A stretch of DNA of 64,000 nucleotides from Rhodospirillales bacterium. Lineage in GTDB: Bacteria; Pseudomonadota; Alphaproteobacteria; Rhodospirillales; Shumkoniaceae. The DNA lies in contig JANQJG010000055.1 in assembly GCA_028281785.1 (NCBI GenBank), positions 1 through 64,000 on the forward strand, given 5' to 3'. The translations under genes and the position numbers were made by a program. This document shows positions 1 through 8,687 of the stretch, in pieces (position 1 is the first letter of the stretch; every line of letters starts with the position of its first letter). Below the pieces are notes generated by a model. The model worked only from the letters and a program-made list of their open reading frames with translations. It made no database searches and was not told where the DNA came from.

Positions 1-285
1 GCTCGTCCTCGAATATGCCCGGCATGTCCTTCGTCCTCGCTCCTAAAACTGGCGGGTTTTCGACACCAGCCAGATCGATGCGGTAACTGTCCACAGGCCC
101 TAGAGCATGTCTCGGGAAATCCGCCGATCTTGAAGCTTCGCCGCCCGAATCGGCACCAGGGCTCAGGGATGAGGCGACGTCGGCAACGGAACGTTGCAGC
201 CGGCCGGACGGGCGGGGAGCCATGAAAACCCACGGAATCTCCCGTTGAATCGGGAATTTGAGCCACCCCATTCCGTTTTTTTCTA
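1..285. other. Gene-free left edge
   Basis: No open frame here has a convincing start, ribosome site or recognisable motif on either strand. The segment may be the downstream flank of a gene lying to the left of the window. The AT-rich patch beginning near 270 leads into the candidate small RNA. Confidence 0.4.
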
Positions 286-314
286 TTGAAACTAGTTATC
301 AAAAAGACCAAATT
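286..314 (+). promoter_or_regulatory. Putative sigma-70 promoter of a candidate small RNA
   Basis: TTGAAA at 286-291, a 17-nt spacer and CAAATT at 309-314, in an AT-rich patch unlike its surroundings. The -10 match is imperfect. The call is supported mainly by the stem-loop and terminator that follow at the right distance. Confidence 0.35.
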
Positions 315-319
315 GGCCT

Positions 320-420
320 CTGCAGTTCCTGGAGAGTGTCTGTGACAGTTTTCAGGACTGCCTTTCTTGGACGTTTCCTCCCAAAACTCGGGCCGCATCC
401 GTGCGGCCCCTTTTCTTTCT
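320..420 (+). ncRNA. Candidate small regulatory RNA, about 100 nt
   Basis: Between the putative promoter and a strong intrinsic terminator there is no ORF that fits, but there is clear RNA structure. GCAGTTCCTG (322-331) can pair with CAGGACTGC (353-361) with one bulged base. A pyrimidine-rich unpaired stretch containing TTTCCTCCC follows (about 374-382). A GC stem with a T tract closes the unit. Stem-loop, anti-Shine-Dalgarno-like CCUCCC and terminator is the architecture of several Hfq-associated alphaproteobacterial sRNAs. I cannot assign it to a named family. It could also be the tail of an unseen upstream transcript. Confidence 0.45.
390..417 (+). terminator. Intrinsic terminator
   Basis: GGGCCGCA / TGCGGCCC stem (390-409) with a short loop, followed by CTTTTCTTTCT. 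It ends the candidate sRNA on the plus strand and lies just beyond the 3' end of the convergent acetyltransferase gene. Confidence 0.7.
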
Positions 421-439
421 GGGTTCGCGACGTCAGGAA

Positions 440-994
440 TCAAACCATCCCACGGGGCGGCTCTGCATCGCCAGGCCCAAGCGATCGCTGCATGATGACC
501 GTGTCCACCCAGCGACCGAACTTGAACCCGGAGGATCGCAGCACACCGACGGACCGGAAGCCCAGTTTCGCGTGGAGCGATATCGACGGAATGTTCTCGG
601 AGTTTCCGATGACGGCGATCATCTGACGGTACTCGAGGATCGTGCATCGGCGTATGAGCTCTTCCAGGAGCTGTCGGCCGATCCCGCACCCCTGCGCCTC
701 GGCCGCAACGTAGACAGAGTTCTCCAGTGTGAAGCGGTAGGCGGGACGATGGTGATAAGGAGAGGCATAGGCGTATCCCGCTACCTTCCCGGCGCGCCGC
801 GCGACAAGGAAGGGAAGTCCTCGGTCAACAACCAGGGCGTGACGTTGGCGGATCTCATCAAGATCGGGAGGAACTTCCTCGAAAGACGCCAGCCCGTGCC
901 TCACATGGTGGGCATAAATCGCCTGAATACGGATCAGATCGGCTGGAGCGGCATCGCGAACGAAGATGTCGATGTCGTTGCTTTCGTTTGTCAT
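440..994 (-). CDS. GNAT family N-acetyltransferase (phosphinothricin acetyltransferase-like)
   Basis: A protein of about 184 aa with a single GNAT fold, predicted to transfer acetyl from acetyl-CoA to a small amine. Residues 8-20 (FVRDAAPADLIRIQAIYAHHV) match the Pat/Bar/MnaT subgroup. The middle has the typical GYAYASPYHHRPAYRFTLENSVYV strand pair, shown in part. The acetyl-CoA loop is GCGIGRQLLEELI, and the C-terminus carries HAKLGFRSVGVL. The ATG at 994 overlaps the stop of the upstream N-formylglutamate amidohydrolase as ATGA, so the two genes are translationally coupled. A start at 1015 would run further into that gene. The substrate could be phosphinothricin, methionine sulfoximine or another amino acid analogue; the sequence does not decide. 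Confidence 0.85.
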   Translation of the reverse strand: MTNESNDIDIFVRDAAPADLIRIQAIYAHHVRHGLASFEEVPPDLDEIRQRHALVVDRGLPFLVARRAGKVAGYAYASPYHHRPAYRFTLENSVYVAAEAQGCGIGRQLLEELIRRCTILEYRQMIAVIGNSENIPSISLHAKLGFRSVGVLRSSGFKFGRWVDTVIMQRSLGPGDAEPPRGMV

Positions 995-1920
995 GTCCGG
1001 ACCAACAGGGACCAATCCATGCCAACGAAACGACGGATGAAGCGGTTTAGTCGAATGACCAAGTCGGGAAGGCGGTCGGTCCTTTCAATACGTTCTTCAT
1101 CCATGTAGAGCGCCCGGTTCACCTCAATTTGAATGGCGTGTGTGGCTTTTCCGGGGGCGCCGTAGTGGCGAGTCGTGTATCCGCCCGCATATGGGCGGTT
1201 GCGCCCGACAGAAAACCCGAGGTCACGGAGCAATCTCTCGGCCGTATCGGACAAGACGGCGTCGCAAGAGGATCCCCAGCAATCCCCGAGGATGATATCG
1301 ACGTCTCGAAGATGCGCGTCGCGATCCTTGATCGCCCCTCGCGATGGCATCGAGTGACAGTCGATGAGCATGCATCCCCCGAACCGCAGGCGCGATTGAT
1401 CGACGAGCTGGCGAAGCGTTTTATGATAGCCGGCGTGCAGGGTGGAGATTCGACGACGGACGTCATCTAAGCGAAGCTTCCCGGAGTAGATGGCGGTGCC
1501 ACCCGCCACCAGGCGTGCCACGACACCGTAGCCGGCCGCCGCGCGTGGCGAGTTGTCGAAGGCGTCGGGGGGAAGCGGCTCCTCGAACATCCGGGGGTCG
1601 AGTTCGCGGGCGTCCCGGTTGGCGTCCACGAAAGTGCGCGGGAAATGAGCCCTGAGTAGCGGTGCCCCATGCGTCGGCACGTTGAGGAACAGCTCGTCCA
1701 CAAATGCGTCCTCGGAACGACGCAACATGTGGATATCGAGGCAGGAAGCGGCGAGAAACTCAGTCGGGTACATGCGACCACTGTGGGGCGACGCAAAGAC
1801 GAAAGGAACCGTAACTTCCCCAGGGGCAAGAACATCCCAGTCCGGCATCGAGCCGGGGGATAACGCGCCGCCGCCGTCGACAACGGACCGGTTCGACGGT
1901 GGAACGGAGGTGAGATTCAT
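991..1920 (-). CDS. N-formylglutamate amidohydrolase family protein
   Basis: A protein of about 309 aa of the HutG-type N-formylglutamate amidohydrolase family, which hydrolyses N-formyl-L-glutamate to glutamate and formate at the end of histidine degradation, or related formyl/acyl amino acids. Seen motifs: VFASPHSGRMYP near the N-terminus, RTFVDANRDARELDP, LIDCHSMPS (metal-binding His) and a C-terminal IQIEVNRALYMDE. I chose the ATG at 1920; the longer frame opens with TTG at 1956 and adds 12 unremarkable residues. No other hut genes are in the window, so a role in histidine catabolism is inference. It overlaps the acetyltransferase gene by 4 nt. Confidence 0.85.
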   Translation of the reverse strand: MNLTSVPPSNRSVVDGGGALSPGSMPDWDVLAPGEVTVPFVFASPHSGRMYPTEFLAASCLDIHMLRRSEDAFVDELFLNVPTHGAPLLRAHFPRTFVDANRDARELDPRMFEEPLPPDAFDNSPRAAAGYGVVARLVAGGTAIYSGKLRLDDVRRRISTLHAGYHKTLRQLVDQSRLRFGGCMLIDCHSMPSRGAIKDRDAHLRDVDIILGDCWGSSCDAVLSDTAERLLRDLGFSVGRNRPYAGGYTTRHYGAPGKATHAIQIEVNRALYMDEERIERTDRLPDLVIRLNRFIRRFVGMDWSLLVRT

Positions 1921-2065
1921 GAAGATCTTATTATTACGGAGAGTGGCGCGCGGCAAGCCAGAGCACTATCGGACCAGGTAGAACGGTTCTGATGGACGGA
2001 TCGTGCTCTAGGCTTGCCAAGCCCGGGCGATCGGAGTTAAAAGGCCCGTTCCAGCCGGCGCTGAG

Positions 2066-2140
2066 GGGCGCGTAGCTCAGCGGGAGAGCACTACGTTGAC
2101 ATCGTAGGGGTCGCTGGTTCAATCCCAGCCGCGCCCACCA
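2066..2140 (+). tRNA. tRNA-Val (anticodon GAC)
   Basis: A complete cloverleaf can be read directly. The acceptor GGGCGCG pairs with CGCGCCC, the D-stem is GCTC/GAGC, the anticodon stem CTACG/CGTAG closes the loop TTGACAT (anticodon GAC), the T-arm is GCTGG TTCAATC CCAGC, and CCA is encoded. It is the insertion target of the island: its 3' part, from 2089 on, is repeated exactly at 24950-25004, so the 3' half of this copy and its terminator were probably brought in by the island. Confidence 0.97.
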
Positions 2141-2143
2141 TTC
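2089..2143. repeat. attL: 55-bp direct repeat inside tRNA-Val
   Basis: Identical to 24950-25004. It runs from just before the anticodon stem through CCA plus TTC. The integrated copy restores a full tRNA here. Confidence 0.93.
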
Positions 2144-2144
2144 C

Positions 2145-2175
2145 AAACCCCCGGAAACCCGGGGGTTTGTTTTCC
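2145..2175 (+). terminator. tRNA-Val terminator (island copy)
   Basis: AAACCCCC (2145-2152) pairs with GGGGGTTT (2161-2168), followed by GTTTT. It differs in sequence from the terminator after attR, as expected if this one came with the island. Confidence 0.75.
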
Positions 2176-2208
2176 ACAGGTGGCGACCTTTAATTCGATG
2201 TTATTGGC

Positions 2209-2229
2209 CAGGGCACCTATAGGGCACCC
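2209..2229 (+). repeat. Putative integrase arm-type site, left copy
   Basis: A 21-bp sequence with the core GGGCACCTATAGGGCACC, repeated exactly and in the same orientation at 24793-24813 just upstream of the integrase gene. Internally it is a tandem pair of AGGGCACC units spaced 11 nt apart, a form suited to an arm-binding domain. Confidence 0.6.
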
Positions 2230-3563
<1,334 letters not shown>

Positions 3564-3768
3564 AAGACCCAGTCTCGTTCGCCCACTGGGCCCACAGGAT
3601 CGAGGCATACGTCAACCCCAAGCGCGGGCCGCCGCCTGCCCCATAAAAGGCGCGGCGTCCCGCGCGCAGGTCCCTCCCCTGGACAATCGGGAACAGACCA
3701 CAACAACCGAGTGGTTCATCTTTACGCCGCCGCGGCGGTACATAATCAGACCGCCATTGACACGTGGT

Positions 3769-4251
3769 TTATTTTCTTTTGCGTTTTCTGCGGTCAGCAC
3801 GATCGCGAAGGGCCACGCAAACCTTATGATCTGGGTCCCACCATAAAATTCTCATAATATTTTCTTGATTTGGGTGTTGAATTGCCCAAACGCGATTCTT
3901 TCCAGTTAGACGAAATGACATTAGCTCATCATAATCATCTTTTTTTATTTTCACCAAGCGATCCCATGCTTTTTTTTCTATTTTCTTCGTTTCGATCTGG
4001 TGGTTTCCTCCCTTCGTTATTTCATTCCAATCTTTAGCCTCGAATTCACTTAACTTTTCCATTACTTCTTTGTATTTTATAGGGTCATTCAAATTCGCCC
4101 AGGAAAAAGGTCCACCAAGATCGGCTCCCCCAAGGCGCCACGCCAAGGGCAATCCCCCGATCTTTGGCTCAGGCCGAATTGCCCCTATTGTGGGTTTCTT
4201 GGTATCCCGTGGATGGATTTGAGTCTTGGGCTGTTTCTTGGGGATTGCCAT
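3769..4251 (-). CDS. Putative toxin of a Panacea-type toxin-antitoxin pair
   Basis: A protein of about 160 aa. The first 50 residues are Lys/Pro-rich and look disordered. The C-terminal 70 residues contain MSFRLTGKNRVWAIQHPNQ then MRILWWDPDHKV, a signature seen in small RelE/YoeB-like proteins ('FR..GK.RVWG... LWWDP.H.V'). The ATG at 4251 overlaps the stop of the upstream antitoxin gene as TGATG. The gene is strikingly AT-rich compared with its neighbours, which suggests recent acquisition. Inferred role: a growth-arresting toxin, perhaps ribosome-dependent or mRNA-targeting, held in check by the Panacea protein. The exact activity cannot be read from the sequence. Confidence 0.65.
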   Translation of the reverse strand: MAIPKKQPKTQIHPRDTKKPTIGAIRPEPKIGGLPLAWRLGGADLGGPFSWANLNDPIKYKEVMEKLSEFEAKDWNEITKGGNHQIETKKIEKKAWDRLVKIKKDDYDELMSFRLTGKNRVWAIQHPNQENIMRILWWDPDHKVCVALRDRADRRKRKRK

Positions 4252-4742
4252 CAAAGAAGGCCGCCGTAGTATTCCTCCATTGAAGCCAGTGTGATTTCTT
4301 GGTTGCCTCGTTCACCGTCTTCAAGCCCTCTTCGGGCCTCTCGCCAGGGCGCTTCGCGATGTGTAACCTTACTGAGCCACTGGGCGCTCTTCGTGCCGTA
4401 AAAGCGCAAAATCGCATTTATGGTATCGCGCTCTTCCTCCGATAATCTCTGGGGCCGTCCGCCTGAGATACGTTTGACCTCAAACCTTCCCTGATGCACA
4501 TCATATAGCTCGCGAACCACCGGCCCATTGGCCCAAGCCCGAATTTTCTCCGGGAATAAAGCCTTCTCATCCCACACGAGCGACCATGCCTGAGCGTAGT
4601 AGACCAATTTTTGTAGTTTCATTGCAGTCATAGGGCCGCTTTGGCGCAGAATGTATTCCGCGACATCCAAAACGCTCGCCACAGAGAATCCCCTAGGTGC
4701 CCAATCACACGAGGTAAACCAACGGCTAATATAATTACTCAT
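4251..4742 (-). CDS. Panacea domain antitoxin (DUF4065, SocA/GepA-like)
   Basis: A protein of about 163 aa. The Panacea/DUF4065 domain starts at SVASVLDVAEYILRQSG and continues with MTAMKLQKLVYYAQAWSLVW, then WANGPVVRELYDVHQG and the C-terminal LSKVTHREAPWREARRG. All four are characteristic of this family, which includes the Caulobacter antitoxin SocA and many broad antitoxins (PanA). I prefer the ATG at 4742 (MSNYISRW); the open frame reaches 4802. Antitoxin first, toxin second, with a 1-nt overlap, is the usual arrangement. In an island, such a pair can stabilise inheritance or act in phage defence. Confidence 0.85.
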   Translation of the reverse strand: MSNYISRWFTSCDWAPRGFSVASVLDVAEYILRQSGPMTAMKLQKLVYYAQAWSLVWDEKALFPEKIRAWANGPVVRELYDVHQGRFEVKRISGGRPQRLSEEERDTINAILRFYGTKSAQWLSKVTHREAPWREARRGLEDGERGNQEITLASMEEYYGGLL

Positions 4743-4888
4743 AAATAGCCTATGATTCAATCGCTGCTTAGCAACCGCTGCAACTTTTATGAGACAGCCC
4801 ATTTGGATGCTCCATCTACCTACTTAGGACACTGATTGCCTAATTAGGACAGCACCACGACCGGGCGGAAATTCTAAGGAAACCATGC

Positions 4889-5040
4889 CCCTGCGGCACC
4901 GGCAAGAGCCATCTCGCCATCGCCATTGCGGGGGCCTGCATCCGCGATGGCCCCCGTGCGCGCTTCTTCAACGTCATCGACCTAATCAACCGGCTCGAGG
5001 CCGAAGCCCGCGAATCTGGCCCTCGACATCGCCGCTCGAC
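4889..5040 (+). pseudogene. IstB fragment (second IS21-type element)
   Basis: One frame reads PCGTGKSHLAIAIAGACIRD, then FFNVIDLINRLEAEAR: the Walker A region and following helix of a different IstB lineage from the intact copy at 2799. No start precedes it and the frame loses similarity near 5040. It is therefore a stump of an otherwise lost insertion sequence, lying between the toxin-antitoxin pair and the defence operon. Confidence 0.75.
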
Positions 5041-5405
5041 CATGGCTCCCTCATTGCCGCTTCGACCGCCGCCCCACGGGCCCCGCATGTCGCCGCCGTT
5101 GACATCTCTAGACCCCTGCACGGATTTTGAGCCGGAGCCAAGATCCGGCACTTATCCTCAGAAGCGAATGCTTGCATTCCGCTAACAGAGGGATTTCCAC
5201 ACGGATTAACCCTGCAAGCATTGGACGTCGAGTGCTCCATTCAGTCGCCCGAATGCGATAAATAGTGGCGGAGGCTCATCCCCTTGAGGGTCTGTCAATT
5301 CTGAACCCCGTTGCGCCAGGAAGGAGTAGAGGGCACTATTCAACCATCGGGATAGAGCTTCGAGAGCGAGATCCGCAGGGGCATGCGGACTGACCTGGGA
5401 GGGTA
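5041..5405. other. Leader region of the CoCoNuT-like operon
   Basis: No gene is apparent. GGTCTGTCAATTCTGAACCC near 5287 resembles an insertion-sequence end. The operon promoter must lie here, but I cannot point to a convincing -35/-10 pair. GGGAGGGTA precedes the first ATG. Confidence 0.35.
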
Positions 5406-8400
5406 ATGTTCCGAAACCGAAGCCCGGACGTGGGGGATGTCGTCCGCACGGTAGTGCGCGGCGCGTATCGGGGCATGCACACCCATTCCCTGCGACGCTC
5501 GCTCACTCGCCTTGGACTATCAGTGCCTCGCGACGCGCTGGCAAGAAGCCTCTTGAGTCAACACCAGGCGGGAGAGGTTGCGTTCCACGAACGTCGATGG
5601 CACGTGCCGGTGCAGCAACCCGAAATCACGATTCTGCCTAGTCCGGGGCCGGACGAGACGCCCCGGCTCGTACCGCGAGCCGGCTGGCTAAGCACGATCC
5701 CTGCTGACGTGCTATCGGGCGCACTCGCGAGCGGTGACAAGGCCAAAGACGAAGAGCCCGGAGCACCAACTGGCTGGGCGCTGTTCCGGCGCCTGATCCC
5801 CCACTACATCGAATGCCTTCGCCTATCGGCGGCAACCCGTTTGTCCCAGTCTTCGGACAGATGGGCGAAGCAGTTTCACCTGCTGCGCCCTACCGGCCCC
5901 TGGTGGCCGGATCGCGCCGGTCCCCGCATCCTGCGCGTCGCGCGCAATGATCTGGGCGTCGACTTCCTCGAGGGGCTGTACCTCCGGCGCACGGAGCCGC
6001 TGCTGCTGGGCTATCCGCTGAGCGTGTCGCGCGGGCCCGACGACTGCGTTTTCATCACCCCCGTCACGCTGCTGCAATGCCGGTGGAAGATCGACGACAG
6101 CGCCCTGCTTCTGTGGCCGACGGAACATGCCCCTCGACTGAACGCCGAATGGACCGGCCGCAACCGGAGGCGCCGGGACCTGACCAAAATGCGCCTATGG
6201 CTGCGCGACATGGAATCGGAAACCTACAGAGGCCTGGCATCGGTCGGCGACGAGGGCTGGAGCGACGTCGCCGACATGGCTTCGAGCCTGGAGACCTTTC
6301 TCGCGCGCGACGTCAAGGGCCGCCTTCACCCCGCCAGACTGGAGCCGCGCCTCGACCTCGACTTCGACGACGCGGTCCACAACGTCTTGGGACTGTTTCT
6401 GATCTGGCCGAACCGCTACACGCAGGGCAGTCGTACCGACCTTGGGGTGATGCAGCGGCTCGGCGACGACGAAGTCGCCGCAACGGCTCTGGCAACAGCG
6501 TTTGGCGAAACGTGCTCCAGTGCCGATCGGTTCGAGGAGGAACACGCTCCCTCAGTAGCCTCTCCCCTGGAGCTGAGCGAGGACCAGTTCGTGGCGTCAT
6601 CGGAGGGGCTGTCCGCGCCCCTCACGCTGATTTCCGGTCCGCCTGGAACAGGCAAGAGCCAAGTGGTCTGTGCCCTAATGGTCAGCGCCGCCCTGGCCGG
6701 CCGCAGCGTCCTTTTCGCCAGCCACAGCCACAAGGCACTGGACGCTGTTCAGGAGCGAATGAGGGAACTGTCGCCCGATCACGCCCTGCTTGCCCGCGCC
6801 CGTACCGAAGACGGTGAAGAGCAGTTCGACTTCCGATCCGCCATCGACGTCCTTCTCGGGCATCTGGTGGACGCCGACATGGTCGCGCCGCTCGCGACAA
6901 GTCGAGAAGTGATCGCGGCGCGACACGGCGAGGCCTGGCGCCTTCTGGCGCGCACCGAGGCGCTTTCGACGATAACCGACGAACTCGGGCGCCTGTCCGG
7001 AGAAGCCGAGCGTCGCTGGAGCCTTTCCGAGGAAGAGAGGGCTTCGCAAGGCCCCGCCCATCCCCTCAGCCTGTGGGGACGGCTCTGCCTATGGCTGGCT
7101 AGATTGCTCGGACAGGTCAAGCCATTAAGCCCGGTCCGACCCGGCGAATCGGCCGTACCGGAGGAACGACTACTCACCGACGGTGAACTATCGCGGCGGC
7201 TCGTCGATGTCGAGGCGGCGCACAAGGCCCTGGTCGCCGAGGTCGACGCCCTGACAGGTGGGCGACCGCTCGCCGACATCCTGCGCAACCTTCGCGAGTC
7301 ATCGGTCGCGGCGCTTCCGGATTTGGCGCGGGCCCTCGAGTGCGCGCGCACGGACGAGCGCGAACGGCTGACCAACCTGTTGGCGCAGGCTGGCCTGATC
7401 CGGGACGCCGAGGGCCAGCGACGCTTGTGGCAGGAGAACTCGGACCTCGTTCTCCGGCATTTTCCTCTCTGGGCCTGCACGGCATTGTCGGTGCCAAGCC
7501 GCATCCCCTTGGTTCCAGGCCTGTTCGACTACCTGATCGTTGACGAGGCCACGACCTGCAACATCGCCCAGAGCCTGCCCCTGCTGGTGCGCGCCAAACA
7601 AGCGATAATCGTCGGCGACCGGCTGCAGACTGGGATGGTGAGTGACCTCGACGGCAGCCGTGAGGCCGAGATGCTTCGCCGGGCTGGCCTGAGCCCGAAG
7701 GAGGTGGGCCGGTTCTCGTTCTCCCAGGTCAGCCTATTCGACCTAATGACGAGCTGCCGGGCCGCCCGGCGCCACATGTTGCGGGACCATTTCCGTTGCG
7801 ATCCCGAGATCGCCGCATACTTCAGCGAGACCTTCTACGGCGACCGCCTGTTCGTCCGCACCGACCCGGCCGGGTTGCGAGCGCCCGCTGGCACCCGCAC
7901 GGGCATCCACTGGACCCATGTCGTCGGTCCCCTCGAGCCGGCAGGAACAGGATGCCGTTCCGAGGCCGAGGCGATGGCAATCGCGAAACACCTCCACGAC
8001 TTGATCGAGGTTCAGGATTACCAAGGAACGGTCGGCGTCGTGACACCTTTCAAGAGGCAGGCCGAGCTGATCATCCGTATGGCCGAACAAGGTCTTTCCC
8101 CGGCAAGAATCGAGGCAACCCAATTGGTGATCGCAACGGCCCACAAGTTTCAAGGGGGTGCCCGCGACGTGGTGCTGATCAGCCTGTGTTATGGGCCGGG
8201 CATGCCGCGCGGCGCCGAATGGTTCCTCAAGGGCAGTTGCGAGCTGGTCAACGTCGCCGTCAGCCGGGCCAAGGCGGTCTGCCATGTCTTCGGGAATCGG
8301 GAGGCTGCCGAGAAAAGCTCGTTGCGACACATCAGGCGCCTGGCCCGGCGCCCGACACGCGCCTCCGGGCCCGTGCCCGAGTTCGAATCGCCCTGGGAGC

Positions 8401-8687
8401 GGCGCCTGTACGAACGGTTGGTTTCCGAGGGATTTGATCCCGTTCCGCAGTATCCGCTGGCGGGACGCCGCCTCGACCTCGCGATCATCAGGGGCGACGT
8501 GCGTCTCGACATCGAGGTCGATGGCGAAAGCTACCACCGGGACCCCGACGGATTCCGGAAGCCGTCGGACCATTGGCGCGACCACGTGGTCCGCAGCCTG
8601 GGCTGGCGGGTGTGCCGATTTTGGGTTTACGATCTTCGGGAAGACATGGGGAAATGCATTGAGCGAGTCCGTGAACAACTCCGTTAG
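5406..8687 (+). CDS. SF1 (UPF1/DNA2-like) helicase fused to a Vsr/DUF559-type nuclease; CoCoNuT-like operon gene 1
   Basis: A 1093-aa protein. An N-terminal region of about 400 residues has no motif I recognise. The helicase core follows: Walker A GPPGTGKS (about 411), DYLIVDEAT (about 708), a motif IV-like LRDHFRCDPEIAAYF, VVTPFKRQAELI, motif V TAHKFQGGARDVVLISL (about 912) and motif VI NVAVSRAKA (about 945). Residues about 990-1093 form a DUF559/very-short-patch-repair-like PD-(D/E)XK nuclease: FESPWERRLYERL, GRRLDLAII, LDIEVDGESYH and GWRVCRFWVYDL, with D and E-x-D candidate catalytic residues. The ATG follows GGGAGGGTA. It is the first gene of a close-packed six-gene operon. A helicase-nuclease next to McrB/McrC homologues fits nucleic-acid-targeting defence. 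The helicase and nuclease reading is firm; the target (DNA or RNA) is unknown. Confidence 0.85.
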   Translation: MFRNRSPDVGDVVRTVVRGAYRGMHTHSLRRSLTRLGLSVPRDALARSLLSQHQAGEVAFHERRWHVPVQQPEITILPSPGPDETPRLVPRAGWLSTIPADVLSGALASGDKAKDEEPGAPTGWALFRRLIPHYIECLRLSAATRLSQSSDRWAKQFHLLRPTGPWWPDRAGPRILRVARNDLGVDFLEGLYLRRTEPLLLGYPLSVSRGPDDCVFITPVTLLQCRWKIDDSALLLWPTEHAPRLNAEWTGRNRRRRDLTKMRLWLRDMESETYRGLASVGDEGWSDVADMASSLETFLARDVKGRLHPARLEPRLDLDFDDAVHNVLGLFLIWPNRYTQGSRTDLGVMQRLGDDEVAATALATAFGETCSSADRFEEEHAPSVASPLELSEDQFVASSEGLSAPLTLISGPPGTGKSQVVCALMVSAALAGRSVLFASHSHKALDAVQERMRELSPDHALLARARTEDGEEQFDFRSAIDVLLGHLVDADMVAPLATSREVIAARHGEAWRLLARTEALSTITDELGRLSGEAERRWSLSEEERASQGPAHPLSLWGRLCLWLARLLGQVKPLSPVRPGESAVPEERLLTDGELSRRLVDVEAAHKALVAEVDALTGGRPLADILRNLRESSVAALPDLARALECARTDERERLTNLLAQAGLIRDAEGQRRLWQENSDLVLRHFPLWACTALSVPSRIPLVPGLFDYLIVDEATTCNIAQSLPLLVRAKQAIIVGDRLQTGMVSDLDGSREAEMLRRAGLSPKEVGRFSFSQVSLFDLMTSCRAARRHMLRDHFRCDPEIAAYFSETFYGDRLFVRTDPAGLRAPAGTRTGIHWTHVVGPLEPAGTGCRSEAEAMAIAKHLHDLIEVQDYQGTVGVVTPFKRQAELIIRMAEQGLSPARIEATQLVIATAHKFQGGARDVVLISLCYGPGMPRGAEWFLKGSCELVNVAVSRAKAVCHVFGNREAAEKSSLRHIRRLARRPTRASGPVPEFESPWERRLYERLVSEGFDPVPQYPLAGRRLDLAIIRGDVRLDIEVDGESYHRDPDGFRKPSDHWRDHVVRSLGWRVCRFWVYDLREDMGKCIERVREQLR

